From positions 62,001-126,000 of the forward strand of contig NZ_NNBJ01000020.1 of NCBI RefSeq assembly GCF_002803085.1: a DNA stretch of 64,000 bases, in the 5' to 3' direction. Positions 1-8,165 of the stretch are shown piece by piece. A model generated the notes under the pieces. It searched no databases. It was given only the letters and a program-made list of their open reading frames with translations, and was not told where the DNA came from. Positions within the stretch are counted from its first letter, which is position 1, and each line of letters starts with the position of its first letter. Source of the DNA: Streptomyces sp. CB01201. Lineage in GTDB: Bacteria > Actinomycetota > Actinomycetes > Streptomycetales > Streptomycetaceae. A program made the translations under genes and the position numbers.

Positions 1-1179
1 GGCGCCGATCGCGCCCAGGCCGACCCCGATCAGAAGCATCGGGGCGGCCGCGGCCGCGAACGGCAGGTGGGTGCCGTAGCCGGAGATCAGCAGCTGGTAG
101 CAGGCCAGGGTGCACACGATCAGCAGCGTTCCCGCCTGCGGTATCCGGCGCAGATGTCGGGCCGCCCACTTGGAGGCGAGCATCGCGCCCGCCATCCCGC
201 CGACGGAGATGGCGATGTTGGCCGGGGCGAACTGCCACGGCGTCAGGCCGAGGCCGTCCTGCATGAACAGGACCCAGGTCAGCAGGAAGACACCGAGCAT
301 CAGGCCGAAGACCAGCTGGGCGGCCAGTCCGCCGGCGAACGCCCGGCTCCTGAAGAGGGACAGCGCCATGAGCGCCGAGTCACCCCGGGCCGTCCTGGCC
401 CGCTGCTGGAGAAGGAACGCGACCAGGACGACCGCGCCGGCAGCGAGCATGGCCAGGCTCCATGTGGGCCAGTGCTGCTCGCCGCCCACGGTGAGGGGGT
501 AGGCGATCAGCAGCATGGCCGCGGCGGAGAGCACCACACCCATCAGGTCCAGACGCTGGGCCCGCGGGGCGCGGGACTCGGGGAGGAACCGGATTCCGCA
601 TGCCAGAGTGGCCAGTCCGACGGGCAGATTGATCAGGAAGATCATCTGCCAGCCGAGGCCGGCGATGTCGGCGGCGGTCAGGATGGCGCCCAGGGCCGGC
701 CCGAGGATGCCGCCGAGCGACATGACCATGCCGTACAGGCCGAACGCGCGTGCACGTCCGGGGCCTTGGAAGGTGACGGCGACGGTGGCCAGGACCTGCG
801 GCACCATCACCGCTGCCCCGGCGCCCTGAAGGGCGCGTGCGGCCACCAGGAGTTGGGGACCGGTGGCGATCCCGCACAGGAGCGAAGCCAGGGTGAAGCC
901 GGCTGTTCCGGCGAGGAAGACACGTTTGCGTCCGTAGAGGTCGCCGAGGCGTCCGCCGGTGATCAGGCCGAGAGCGAAGGTGAGCGCGTAGGCGGCCGGG
1001 ATCCACTGCATCGCGGCGCTGGAGGCGCCGGTGTCCGCCTGGATCAGCGGCAGCGCGGTGTAGACGATGGAGGCGTCGAGCGCGTTCATCAGCTCGGCGA
1101 TGAGGACGACGGCCAGAATCACTGAGGTGCCGCTCCCGGCCCGTGCGGGGCGCGGCTGGGTGTGGGTGTTGGTGAACAC
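1..1179 (-). CDS. DHA2-family MFS drug exporter (3' end outside window)
   Basis: Membrane antiporter of the EmrB/QacA (14-TM, DHA2) type, which exports drugs or other small molecules using the proton gradient. About 393 codons are visible and the C-terminus lies beyond base 1. After a short hydrophilic N-terminus comes TM1 with the family-typical NALDASIVYTALP stretch, then MFS motif A (GGRLGDLYGRKRV), the ALQGAGAAVMVP motif C-like segment and further hydrophobic helices. I chose the GTG at 1179 because the frame opens there with an AGGAAC-like ribosome site a few bases upstream and the homologous region starts soon after. It is divergent from the ABC-F gene, so two different self-protection-type genes share one upstream region. 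The substrate cannot be read from sequence. Confidence 0.9.
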   Translation of the reverse strand, partial: MFTNTHTQPRPARAGSGTSVILAVVLIAELMNALDASIVYTALPLIQADTGASSAAMQWIPAAYALTFALGLITGGRLGDLYGRKRVFLAGTAGFTLASLLCGIATGPQLLVAARALQGAGAAVMVPQVLATVAVTFQGPGRARAFGLYGMVMSLGGILGPALGAILTAADIAGLGWQMIFLINLPVGLATLACGIRFLPESRAPRAQRLDLMGVVLSAAAMLLIAYPLTVGGEQHWPTWSLAMLAAGAVVLVAFLLQQRARTARGDSALMALSLFRSRAFAGGLAAQLVFGLMLGVFLLTWVLFMQDGLGLTPWQFAPANIAISVGGMAGAMLASKWAARHLRRIPQAGTLLIVCTLACYQLLISGYGTHLPFAAAAAPMLLIGVGLGAIGA

Positions 1180-1660
1180 GAGGTTCCTGTTCGCGTGCGG
1201 TGAGGAATCGGGACAGGGGCGGGCCCGGTCAGGCCCCCGTACGCCGACAGCGCGACAGGGTGAGGCGAAGAATTGTTACGGGCCCAGGCCGTGGGAGGGC
1301 GCCGTCGTCGAGGCATGCGTCAGTGGTCCGGCGTGGCGGACGCGACTGGAATGAGCCTCAGAACGAGCGGCTACAGGGCCTGGCGGATCGGATTCTCCTG
1401 GGACGTGCAGGGCCGGGTCCGAACAGTGAGCGGAGCCGACGGGACCCGAAAAGCGTAGAGGACGATTTGTCCTCGGCGCAAAGCGGTCGGGCTCACGGAC
1501 CGTCAGGCGATCGGGGCAGCCTGGGGATCCGGGGCGGGAGGACACGCGGGCCGAGCCGGTCGGGAGGAAGTGTGCGCGAGGCCGCGGCCCGTCGGTGTGG
1601 ATCTCTCTCCAGCACTCGGACGCGCGGCGGATGAGCGTCGGCCGAAAGGAGGATGGTCCG
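1180..1660. other. Divergent intergenic region without a convincing gene
   Basis: About 480 bases lie between the exporter start and the ABC-F leader ORF. Open frames exist on both strands but they are Arg/Pro/Ser-rich, lack family resemblance and lack good ribosome sites, as expected of non-coding high-GC DNA. The region must hold the promoters of both divergent transcription units, but I could not assign -35/-10 elements with confidence. Confidence 0.5.
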
Positions 1661-1711
1661 GTGGTGCGAGCCATGTGTAACGTGATGGGCGGTCCTGTTG
1701 TCGCCGATTGA
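1661..1711 (+). CDS. Putative 16-codon leader peptide upstream of ABC-F gene
   Basis: A short ORF starts at GTG 1661, 8 bases after a near-perfect Shine-Dalgarno (AGGAGG at 1647-1652), and encodes VVRAMCNVMGGPVVAD before the TGA at 1709-1711. This is the best ribosome site in the whole upstream region, although no gene follows in that frame. The ABC-F start is about 280 bases downstream. Antibiotic-resistance ABC-F genes are commonly controlled by ribosome stalling on such leader ORFs, and that is my reason for calling it. No stall motif is recognisable, so function is inference. Confidence 0.5.
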   Translation: MVRAMCNVMGGPVVAD

Positions 1712-1751
1712 GGTGGACTTTGCGCATCTGAGGTTCATGCCCCTGCTGCCT

Positions 1752-1771
1752 GCACGGTGTCCACTCCGTGC
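1752..1771 (+). promoter_or_regulatory. Leader hairpin between leader ORF and ABC-F gene
   Basis: GCACGG (1752-1757) pairs with CCGTGC (1766-1771) around an 8-base loop. The loop contains GTCCAC, which is complementary to GTGGAC (1713-1718) just after the leader ORF stop codon. Two alternative structures are therefore possible depending on where a ribosome sits. A second 6-bp hairpin (GTCGGC/GCCGAC around CAT) follows directly. Confidence 0.35.
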
Positions 1772-1946
1772 GGCCCCGCCGCGGTCGGCCATGCCGACGG
1801 TGGTGGCGTGCATGTGACCTCTGCGCCTGCTCGGCATCTCCGGACGCCGCCTGCCGCGCTTCGTGTCCGAGTCCGCATCCCGATGTGTTGCGCTGCCGCC
1901 CTGCCGTCGCCCCACCGATCGCGTGCGATCTCCCACGCACCCGATC

Positions 1947-1965
1947 CCGTCACCTCAGGTGACGG
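1947..1965 (+). terminator. Terminator-like hairpin just before ABC-F start
   Basis: CCGTCACC-TCA-GGTGACGG forms an 8-bp stem with a triloop and is followed by ACCTTTT, resembling an intrinsic terminator only about 22 bases before the ABC-F ATG. The 3' arm AGGTGAC is repeated exactly at 1978-1984, where it forms the ribosome-binding site, so the 5' arm GTCACCT could pair with either copy. An attenuator or a ribosome-site-sequestering switch are both consistent with this layout. Confidence 0.45.
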
Positions 1966-1987
1966 ACCTTTTCCGGTAGGTGACCTC

Positions 1988-3631
1988 ATGACCGCGACCC
2001 TCACAGCCAAGAACCTCGCCGCGGGCCACGGCGGCCTCTCCCTCTTCTCCGGCCTCGACCTGACCGTGACAGCCGGCGAGGTGGTCGGCCTGGTCGGGAC
2101 CAACGGAGCGGGCAAGTCCACCCTGCTCCGTATGCTTGCCGGGCTCGTCCAGCCCGAGGAAGGGCAGGTGCGCGCGGCCCCGGCCGGGGCGACCCTCGGC
2201 TATCTGCCACAGGAGCCGGACCGGCGCCCGGGCGAGAGCGTGCACGCGTTCCTGTCCCGCCGCACCGGGGTCGCCGCGGCCCAGCACGCCTTGGACAGCG
2301 CAGCACAGGCTTTGGCCGACGGTGCCGTCGGCGCGGACGACGCGTACGCCACCAGCCTGGAGCGCTGGCTGGCCCTGGGCGGCGCCGATCTTGAGGAGCG
2401 CGCCGAACAGGTCGCCGCCACGCTCGATCTCGGCGTCCGGCTGGAGCAGCCCATGGTCTCGCTCTCCGGCGGGCAGGCCGCTCGCGCCCAGCTGGCTTCG
2501 CTGCTGCTGTCGCGCTACGACGTGTTCCTGCTGGACGAGCCCACCAACGATCTGGACCTGGCCGGCCTGGAACAACTGGAGCAGTTCGTACGCGGCCTGC
2601 GTGCGGGCGCGGTCGTGGTCAGCCACGACCGCGAGTTCCTCACCCGCACCGTCACGCAGGTCCTCGAACTCGACCGCGCCCAGCAGCAGGTGCGCCTGTT
2701 CGGCGGCGGCTACGACGCCTATCTCCAGGAGCGCGAACGCGCCCGGCTGCGCGCGCGGGAAGAGTACGAGGAGTACGCCGACCGCAAGGCAGCCCTCCAG
2801 GACCGTGCGAGTGTGCACCGGTCCTGGGCGGACAAGGGCGTGCGCACCGCCTCGCGCCGCAGTCGCGACAACGACAAGTTCGGCCGTCGCGCGCGCATGG
2901 AGAACAGCGAGAACCTCGCCGCCAAGGCCAAGCAGGCCGAACGGCTCATCGAACGCCTCGAAGAGGTCGAAGAGCCGCGCAAGGAATGGCAGCTGCGCAT
3001 GCGGATCGCCGACGCCCCCCGCTCCGGCACGGTCGTTGCGACCCTGCGCGAAGCGCGCGTGCGCCGCGGCGACTTCGAGCTGGGGCCGGTGTCCCTGCAG
3101 ATCGACCGGGCCGACCGCGTCGCGATCACCGGCGCCAACGGCTCCGGCAAGTCGACGCTGCTGGCCGCATTGCTCGGCCGCATCCCGCTGGACACCGGCC
3201 ATCAGGCGCTGGGCTCCAGCGTGGAGATCGGCGAGATCGACCAGGCCCGGGAACTGTTCCACGGCCCCGAAACGCTACTGGAGGTCTTCTGCGCCGCCGC
3301 ACCCGAGACGGAACCCGCCGAGGTGCGTACCCTTCTGGCCAAATTCGGTCTGGGTGCCCACCACGTGTTGCGCGAGGCGACCACCCTCTCGCCCGGCGAA
3401 CGCACCCGAGCCGCACTCGCCCTCCTGCAAGGCCGAGGGGTGAACCTGCTGGTTCTGGACGAGCCCACCAACCACCTGGACCTGCAAGCCATCGAACAGC
3501 TGGAAGCCGCCCTGGATTCCTACGCCGGCACCCTGCTGCTGGTCTCCCACGACCGCCGGCTCCTGGAAGCCGTAAGAGTCACTCGTCGGCTGCATGTCGA
3601 AGACGGCCAGATCACCGGCGCCCCCGCATGA
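1988..3631 (+). CDS. ABC-F family ATPase (antibiotic resistance type)
   Basis: A soluble protein of 547 residues with two ATP-binding cassettes and no transmembrane segment, as in ABC-F proteins that bind the ribosomal E site and displace antibiotics or rescue stalled ribosomes. The first cassette shows Walker A GTNGAGKST, signature LSGGQ and Walker B LLDEPTNDLDL. A charged linker of about 80 residues follows (rich in Arg/Glu, around residues 250-330). The second cassette has GANGSGKST, a variant signature LSPGE and LVLDEPTNHLDL. The ATG at 1988 is chosen because the conserved N-terminus begins there, behind an AGGTGA ribosome site; the same frame stays open further upstream without any recognisable protein. 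Placement beside an exporter and the leader elements favour a resistance role over a housekeeping one, but the drug class is unknown. Confidence 0.9.
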   Translation: MTATLTAKNLAAGHGGLSLFSGLDLTVTAGEVVGLVGTNGAGKSTLLRMLAGLVQPEEGQVRAAPAGATLGYLPQEPDRRPGESVHAFLSRRTGVAAAQHALDSAAQALADGAVGADDAYATSLERWLALGGADLEERAEQVAATLDLGVRLEQPMVSLSGGQAARAQLASLLLSRYDVFLLDEPTNDLDLAGLEQLEQFVRGLRAGAVVVSHDREFLTRTVTQVLELDRAQQQVRLFGGGYDAYLQERERARLRAREEYEEYADRKAALQDRASVHRSWADKGVRTASRRSRDNDKFGRRARMENSENLAAKAKQAERLIERLEEVEEPRKEWQLRMRIADAPRSGTVVATLREARVRRGDFELGPVSLQIDRADRVAITGANGSGKSTLLAALLGRIPLDTGHQALGSSVEIGEIDQARELFHGPETLLEVFCAAAPETEPAEVRTLLAKFGLGAHHVLREATTLSPGERTRAALALLQGRGVNLLVLDEPTNHLDLQAIEQLEAALDSYAGTLLLVSHDRRLLEAVRVTRRLHVEDGQITGAPA

Positions 3632-4052
3632 CCACGACGTGGAGGTGATCCTGGCCGAGTGGGCCATGGCGGGACTGTTGGACAGGCCGTCGTGCAGAGG
3701 CATCACACCGGTGCTGCGCCTCGGCGCCATCCGCTGATGCGGCGGCGTCGCTCCATGGGGCAGCAACGCCGAGACGGAGCCGGCCGCGAGCGAGGGTGGT
3801 CACGTCCAGCGACCGCGCCGGGAGCCCCCGTTGCTACGCAGCCGGCGTCCGGACGAGCTGCGATCGGCACTGTTCACGAGGACGCGTTCTCGTGCACGGC
3901 GGGTGTGCCAGAACCCGAGTTCTGACCGTGCCGCGGGGCAGCGACGTCGGCCGCAAAGCCTTGGCCAACGATCCTGGGGCGGGGTGGTTCCTGCTCGACA
4001 GGCACGGCAGGATGAGTGATGACCGGACCCCGCACCAGCAGGAGATCACCGC
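3632..4052. other. Intergenic, no gene seen
   Basis: About 420 bases between the ABC-F stop and the STAS gene. Open frames here are low-complexity Arg-rich and unsupported. A small hairpin AGAAC-CCGA-GTTCT lies at 3910-3923. The downstream part presumably carries the STAS gene promoter. Confidence 0.5.
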
Positions 4053-4400
4053 GTGCCCCCACCCGATCGTGGCCCCGCTCTTCATGTGCATCAGTACGCA
4101 TGCGGCGACAGCTGGGTGGTAGCGGCCGCGGGTGACCTGGACGCCCAGACACTGCCTCCGCTGCAACGGGCTCTGGAGGCCGCCGCCATGACGCGGCAGA
4201 TCGTGGTCTTCGACGCGTCCGCAGTCCCGTTCGCGGACTCCTCCACCCTGAACCTGCTGCTTCAGACCCACCGGACCACGAGGCTGCGGATCGCCGGCGC
4301 ACAGCCCCAGCTCCTGCGCATCCTGGAGATGACGGGCACCGACGCGACCCTCGCTCTCTACCCGACCGTGACCGAAGCCTGCGCAGCCGTCGTCTCCTGA
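4053..4400 (+). CDS. STAS-domain anti-sigma factor antagonist
   Basis: A 115-residue single-domain STAS protein of the SpoIIAA/RsbV/BldG type. These proteins bind an anti-sigma kinase and release a sigma factor, and are switched by phosphorylation of a conserved serine. The frame shows the typical order: beta strand, GDLDAQTLPPL, a central VFDASAVPFADSSTLNLL segment with the DSS phosphorylation site, and a C-terminal helix. The GTG at 4053 has a GGAG ribosome site about 9 bases upstream. No kinase or sigma gene is adjacent, so its partner must be encoded elsewhere. Confidence 0.88.
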   Translation: MPPPDRGPALHVHQYACGDSWVVAAAGDLDAQTLPPLQRALEAAAMTRQIVVFDASAVPFADSSTLNLLLQTHRTTRLRIAGAQPQLLRILEMTGTDATLALYPTVTEACAAVVS

Positions 4401-4512
4401 ACCACCCGCGTCCGGCCGAGGCGCGGGCGCACTTCGTACGTGCTTGGGATCCTGTGCGGCTGCCCGGGAGAAACGACGAGGACCCGGTCGGACTCCCCCG
4501 CCGGACCGGTGA

Positions 4513-5196
4513 CTAGGTGAGGCCGAGCGTGGCCAGGGCGGTGGTCCAGTCGGTCGCGATGGCCTTCTGTGCCGCGGCGAGCTGCACCTTGCCCGAGCAG
4601 ACGGCGGTGTGGAGTTTGGACTCGACGCCGTCCTTGGGGTTGTTGGGGCCGGCGCCCTGCTTGTGACCCGGGGAGGGCGGCTCGACCCAGAGGTTGCGCG
4701 GGTCGTTGGGGTCTCCTCCGAGTTCCAGACTGACCAGGTGGTCGTATTCGGCATCGTGCAGGGAGCCGGTGTAGCCGTACGACTTGGCGTTCGCCGCCTT
4801 CTCCACCCCGGTGACGCTCTCGGGCGGCCGTATCGTCGACGTGTAGCCCGCCTTGCAGATGGTGGTCTTCAGCGTGGCCGGTGTGACCTTCGGATTCAGC
4901 GCGCCGGGCGTACACGCCTTGTCCTCAAGGGGCTGCTTGTCGGCTTCGAATCCGAAGTGACACGACCCGGCCGGCGGCTGCGTCTGCACCGCGTACTTCG
5001 TCTGCGGGCCCGGCCCGTACGGCAACGCCGAGGGAGCCCCAGCCGCCCCCGTCGCCGGGCTCCGGGACGGGCTGGACGCCGGCGTTGCCGGATGCTTGGC
5101 GCCACTGCCGCCGACGGAGGCGCCGTGGGAACAGCCGGCCGCAGCGCCGGCGAGCAGCAGCGACACCGTGACGACGGCGATATTGCGGACACCCAT
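4513..5196 (-). CDS. Secreted lipoprotein with HNH-nuclease-like core
   Basis: A 227-residue exported protein: a signal peptide with a lipobox-like AAAGC (Cys about 22), a Ser/Pro/Ala-rich linker to about residue 60, then a globular domain with four further cysteines. The C-terminal part contains YDHLVSLELGGDPNDPRNLW. This resembles the D-H-L-x-P-L-E-L-G-G...N-L-W-P-E signature of small HNH-like nuclease proteins seen in phages and secreted bacterial proteins. If active it would be a surface-attached nuclease; the second half of a classic HNH metal site is not obvious, so the activity is unproven. It is convergent with the STAS gene. Confidence 0.75.
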   Translation of the reverse strand: MGVRNIAVVTVSLLLAGAAAGCSHGASVGGSGAKHPATPASSPSRSPATGAAGAPSALPYGPGPQTKYAVQTQPPAGSCHFGFEADKQPLEDKACTPGALNPKVTPATLKTTICKAGYTSTIRPPESVTGVEKAANAKSYGYTGSLHDAEYDHLVSLELGGDPNDPRNLWVEPPSPGHKQGAGPNNPKDGVESKLHTAVCSGKVQLAAAQKAIATDWTTALATLGLT

Positions 5197-5540
5197 GACC
5201 GATCCCCCAGGCGCGACGGCAACACGGTGAAGCTACCGCCCGGATCCCAACTCGGCTGCCGACAATAGGTGTTGTTGACCTGATCGAGAGAGTCCGAGCC
5301 CGCCGCGCAGGCAGCACCGCCGTGGTGCACCGCTACTGCACGCGTGCAACGGCCCGGTCCCTTCGGACGGCCGGATGGCCGGACGGCACCAGGGACTACT
5401 CCCATGGGGTGAAGTCGGCGCAGGTGCGCAATCCGCACCGCGTGCGGTCTCGAAGCACGGGTGAGAGGTCCGGAAAGGGCCTCCCGCACGGCGCCCTCCA
5501 AAGCTCGTGCGGTTCGTTGAGACAGTGAAGAGGTCACAAG
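5197..5540. other. Divergent promoter region, lipoprotein/chaplin
   Basis: About 340 bases separate the lipoprotein start from the chaplin start and must contain both promoters. A 6-bp hairpin GGTGCG-CAATC-CGCACC occurs at 5423-5439, about 100 bases upstream of the chaplin ATG, in the likely 5' leader. I see no gene here. Confidence 0.45.
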
Positions 5541-5894
5541 ATGTTTCGTGCGGTGAAGGCGGCCGGTCTGATGGTGGCAGTGGGCGCGGCGGCCCTGATG
5601 GGCGCCTCCGCGGCGTCCGCCGACGCGGGTGCCCAGGGTGCGGCCATCGGTTCGCCCGGCGTGCTCTCCGGCAACGTCGTCCAGGTTCCGATCCACGTGC
5701 CGGTCAACGCGTGCGGCAACACGGTCAGCGTGATCGGGCTGCTCAACCCGGCGTTCGGCAACACCTGCGTCAACGACTCGCGCGGTGACTGGCACAACCA
5801 CGGCTGGAGCGGATCCAGCATGCACGGCCACGCCGGGATGCGCGGACAGCAGATGGGCATGGGCCACCACGGCGGATACGGGGAGGAGCACTGA
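5541..5894 (+). CDS. Short chaplin with His/Gly/Met-rich C-terminal tail
   Basis: A 117-residue secreted chaplin. Chaplins are hydrophobic surface proteins that assemble into amyloid on aerial hyphae and spores. A signal peptide ends near ASAASADA, followed by one chaplin domain (about residues 33-80) with GSPGVLSGN, the paired cysteines in NACGNTV and GNTCVN, and the NP(A)FGN turn. Short chaplins normally stop soon after this domain. Here about 35 extra residues follow, rich in His, Gly and Met. No sortase signal or transmembrane anchor is present. The ATG at 5541 is preceded by AAGAGG at good spacing. Confidence 0.93.
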   Translation: MFRAVKAAGLMVAVGAAALMGASAASADAGAQGAAIGSPGVLSGNVVQVPIHVPVNACGNTVSVIGLLNPAFGNTCVNDSRGDWHNHGWSGSSMHGHAGMRGQQMGMGHHGGYGEEH

Positions 5895-5958
5895 GCGTTC
5901 CCGTAGTCCGGGCCTGCGCGGGGTGAGCCCGTTGGGCCGGCCTCGGGGAAGGTGACGT

Positions 5959-6011
5959 CCGGCCCGGGTCGGCAGTGGATCCCATCCGTATCCGCTGCCG
6001 GCCCGGGCCGG
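5959..6011 (+). terminator. Long hairpin downstream of chaplin
   Basis: A 17-base arm (5959-5975, CCGGCCCGGGTCGGCAG) pairs with 5995-6011 apart from one G-U wobble, around a 19-base loop. It is far more stable than needed for random GC-rich DNA and sits about 65 bases after the chaplin stop, so a transcription terminator is the simplest reading. Confidence 0.6.
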
Positions 6012-6543
6012 GCCGGTTCCGCGCCGCATCGTTGGGGTTCGGAGGGACCCCGGCCGGCTAACGACAGTGCCGGTTCGGGGGCTGCCTCCAACTCGGGTGA
6101 CAGGAGCGAGAAGTGCTGCCGGTACGACGTGAGGCGGCGAGGCAGCCGACTCGGCTCCCGTCAGCTCAGGAACGCGGGGCACCCGTTCGGATGAGCGACC
6201 AATCCGCTGGGCCGTCGGCTCCGAACCAGAAGTCGTGATGAGAAACCTGAGCAGCGAGGGCCGGCCGCCGATCGGCCTGCCCCGCGCAGCCGAGGGCGGC
6301 CGTAGGCCGACCGCGCGCTCGATCTCCGCCCGTACAGAGATCACGCCGCGCGCGGTGGGCGGCAGCCCCAGGCCTCCGCTCGGCGCCCTCACCACTCAAG
6401 CCGTTTCAGCACCGCCGGCACACCCCGCCGTCGGCAGGCCCGGCGATGCCGCGCGACGCGCAGAGCACCCGGCTGCCGCTGCCGGCCCCGGCGGGCAACT
6501 GCGCATCCCTGTCCTGCCGTTGGCCTTCCCAGGCATGTGCCTG

Positions 6544-6574
6544 CCCCGTCAACGCCCCGTCAACGCCCCGTCAA
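6544..6574 (+). repeat. 11-bp tandem repeat upstream of fasciclin gene
   Basis: CCCCGTCAACG occurs twice in full and once in part (CCCCGTCAA), head to tail, ending 13 bases before the GTG start. This position overlaps the expected promoter or 5' leader. It may be an operator for a regulator binding repeated half-sites, or a slippage repeat. Confidence 0.6.
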
Positions 6575-6587
6575 TTCTGGAGTCATC

Positions 6588-7250
6588 GTGAATGCCCTGC
6601 GTTTCCGTCGTACCGCGATCGCCGTCACCGCTGCCGCCATCCTCCCGTTCGCGCTGAGCGCGTGCGGAGGCAGCGACAGCAAGAAGGACAGCTCCGCCTC
6701 TTCCGAGGCGGCCACTCCGCCGGCCTCGCAGCCGTCCACGGGCGGGGACTCCTCGAACGGTGACGCCTCGATGACGGACAAGCCGTTCGGCGCGGCGTGT
6801 GCGTCCGTGCCGAAGGACGGTGCGGGTTCCTTCGACGGGATGGCCAAGGACCCGGTCGCCACCGCCGCCTCGCACAACCCGGCGCTGTCCACCCTGGTTG
6901 CCGCGGTCAAGAAGGCCGGTCTGGTCGACACCCTCAACAACGCCCAGAACATCACCGTGTTCGCCCCGACCAACGACGCCTTCGCGAAGATCCCGAAGGC
7001 CGACCTGGACAAGGTCCTCAACGACAAGGCGATGCTCACCAAGATCCTCACCTACCACGTCGTGGGCCAGAAGCTCGCGCCCAAGCAGCTGGAGAGCGGC
7101 TCCTTCGACACCCTGGAGAAGGGCAAGGTCACCACGACCGGCTCGGGCACCGCGTACAAGGTCAACGACAGCGCCAGTGTGGTCTGCGGCAACGTGCCCA
7201 CGGCCAACGCCACCGTCTACATCGTCGACACCGTCCTGATGCCCAAGTAG
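6588..7250 (+). CDS. Fasciclin-domain lipoprotein (MPT83-like)
   Basis: A 220-residue lipoprotein: signal peptide with lipobox LSAC (Cys about 25), a Ser/Ala/Pro linker, then one fasciclin (FAS1) domain over about residues 80-218. The domain shows the H1 motif ITVFAPTNDAFAKIP, the central ILTYHVVG and the C-terminal TVYIVDTVLMP. FAS1 domains mediate adhesion or matrix interaction. The mycobacterial counterparts MPT70/MPT83 are the main targets of SigK. The sigK-rskA pair is the next locus here, convergent, which supports the same regulatory link. The GTG at 6588 follows a CTGGAG ribosome site. Confidence 0.92.
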   Translation: MNALRFRRTAIAVTAAAILPFALSACGGSDSKKDSSASSEAATPPASQPSTGGDSSNGDASMTDKPFGAACASVPKDGAGSFDGMAKDPVATAASHNPALSTLVAAVKKAGLVDTLNNAQNITVFAPTNDAFAKIPKADLDKVLNDKAMLTKILTYHVVGQKLAPKQLESGSFDTLEKGKVTTTGSGTAYKVNDSASVVCGNVPTANATVYIVDTVLMPK

Positions 7251-7284
7251 CCCAGACGCAGGCGCAATTGAGCAGTAGTGGAGT

Positions 7285-7313
7285 GGGGGCGGGCCGCATC
7301 GCGGCCCGCCCCC
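7285..7313. terminator. Bidirectional terminator, fasciclin/rskA
   Basis: A perfect 13-bp stem (GGGGGCGGGCCGC / GCGGCCCGCCCCC) with loop ATC lies between the convergent fasciclin and rskA genes, well placed to stop transcription from both sides. Confidence 0.8.
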
Positions 7314-7409
7314 CGGCCGCGTTGATCGCCGACAGCGGGGTCGATGTGCGGGGTCGATGTGTGCGGCTGATGTGTGGGGCCGGCGTTGCTCCCGGCCCCA
7401 CCACGACGC

Positions 7410-8165
7410 TCAGGCGGTCGCGACGTCCATCAGTACGAGCGGGGACGAGGTCGGAGCGGGTGAGCCGCCGGAGGGTTCCAGGGTGATGCCCATGCCGGAC
7501 GCCCGGTCGACCGGGCCGGTGAGAAGGACGGCTTCGGTGCTGCGCGCTGAGTCCATCAGTCCCGCCGGGCGCATGGTTCCGGCGTCGTCGAACCACAGCT
7601 GGTAGACCTTGCCGGCCGGTGGGTGCGGGAGCCCGGACGCCACGAAGGCCGCCCGGTTCTTGCTGTGGGACACGACGAGCGTCCCGGTCGCGCCGTTCTT
7701 CAGGGTGGCGGTGGTCGCCTTCGCATCGGGTGCCGCGAGGACGTCGGCGAGCTGCTGGGACCGGCGCTGAGCCGTATCGGCCCGCTGCTGGGCGTCGTCG
7801 GCCTGCTGGTGCTGCCATACCGCCACTCCGCCGAGACCGGCCGCCGCCGCAAGACATGCGGCCAGTGCGAAACGGGACCAGGGTGCTCGGCTCGGTCGGC
7901 TGCCGGTGGGGCCGGCCTGGCCGGAGGTGCGGGGGGATTCCTGGCGGACGATCGCGATCCGCCGCAGGACCGTGGCCTTCAGCTCAACCGGCGGCCTCAC
8001 CGACACGGCGAGTCCGAGCCGACCGGCCGTCGCGGTGAATTCCCGCACCTCTTGCGTACAAGCCGCGCAGGCGTCCAAGTGGCCCTCGAACGCGCTGCGT
8101 TCGGCCTCCGGCAGCGCGTGGAGCGCGTAGGCGCCGGTCAGCGTGTGCAGATCAGCTGTGATCAT
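7410..8165 (-). CDS. rskA: RskA-type anti-sigma-K factor
   Basis: A membrane anti-sigma factor of 251 residues that holds SigK inactive until proteolysis. The cytoplasmic N-terminus carries a zinc-binding anti-sigma (ZAS) motif: His near residue 32 and a CxxC pair in DACAACTQEV. One transmembrane helix lies around residues 105-125 (FALAACLAAAAGLGGVAVW), followed by a short coiled-coil-like QQADDAQQRADTAQRR segment. An extracellular RskA domain follows, with GTLVVSHSKNRAAF and VYQLWF. The ATG at 8165 overlaps the sigK stop codon as ATGA, giving translational coupling with sigK. Confidence 0.93.
   Translation of the reverse strand: MITADLHTLTGAYALHALPEAERSAFEGHLDACAACTQEVREFTATAGRLGLAVSVRPPVELKATVLRRIAIVRQESPRTSGQAGPTGSRPSRAPWSRFALAACLAAAAGLGGVAVWQHQQADDAQQRADTAQRRSQQLADVLAAPDAKATTATLKNGATGTLVVSHSKNRAAFVASGLPHPPAGKVYQLWFDDAGTMRPAGLMDSARSTEAVLLTGPVDRASGMGITLEPSGGSPAPTSSPLVLMDVATA

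Larger units (their letters stand above)
5895..6587. other. Long intergenic region, no gene seen
   Basis: About 690 bases without a credible coding frame. It begins with the chaplin terminator hairpin and ends with a tandem repeat just upstream of the fasciclin gene (both listed separately). The middle shows no family resemblance in any frame. Confidence 0.5.

Noticed and set aside
1757..1987. N-terminal extension of the ABC-F protein using an upstream in-frame start
   Set aside because: The added sequence is low-complexity and unlike ABC-F N-termini; the ATG at 1988 has its own ribosome site and matches family length.
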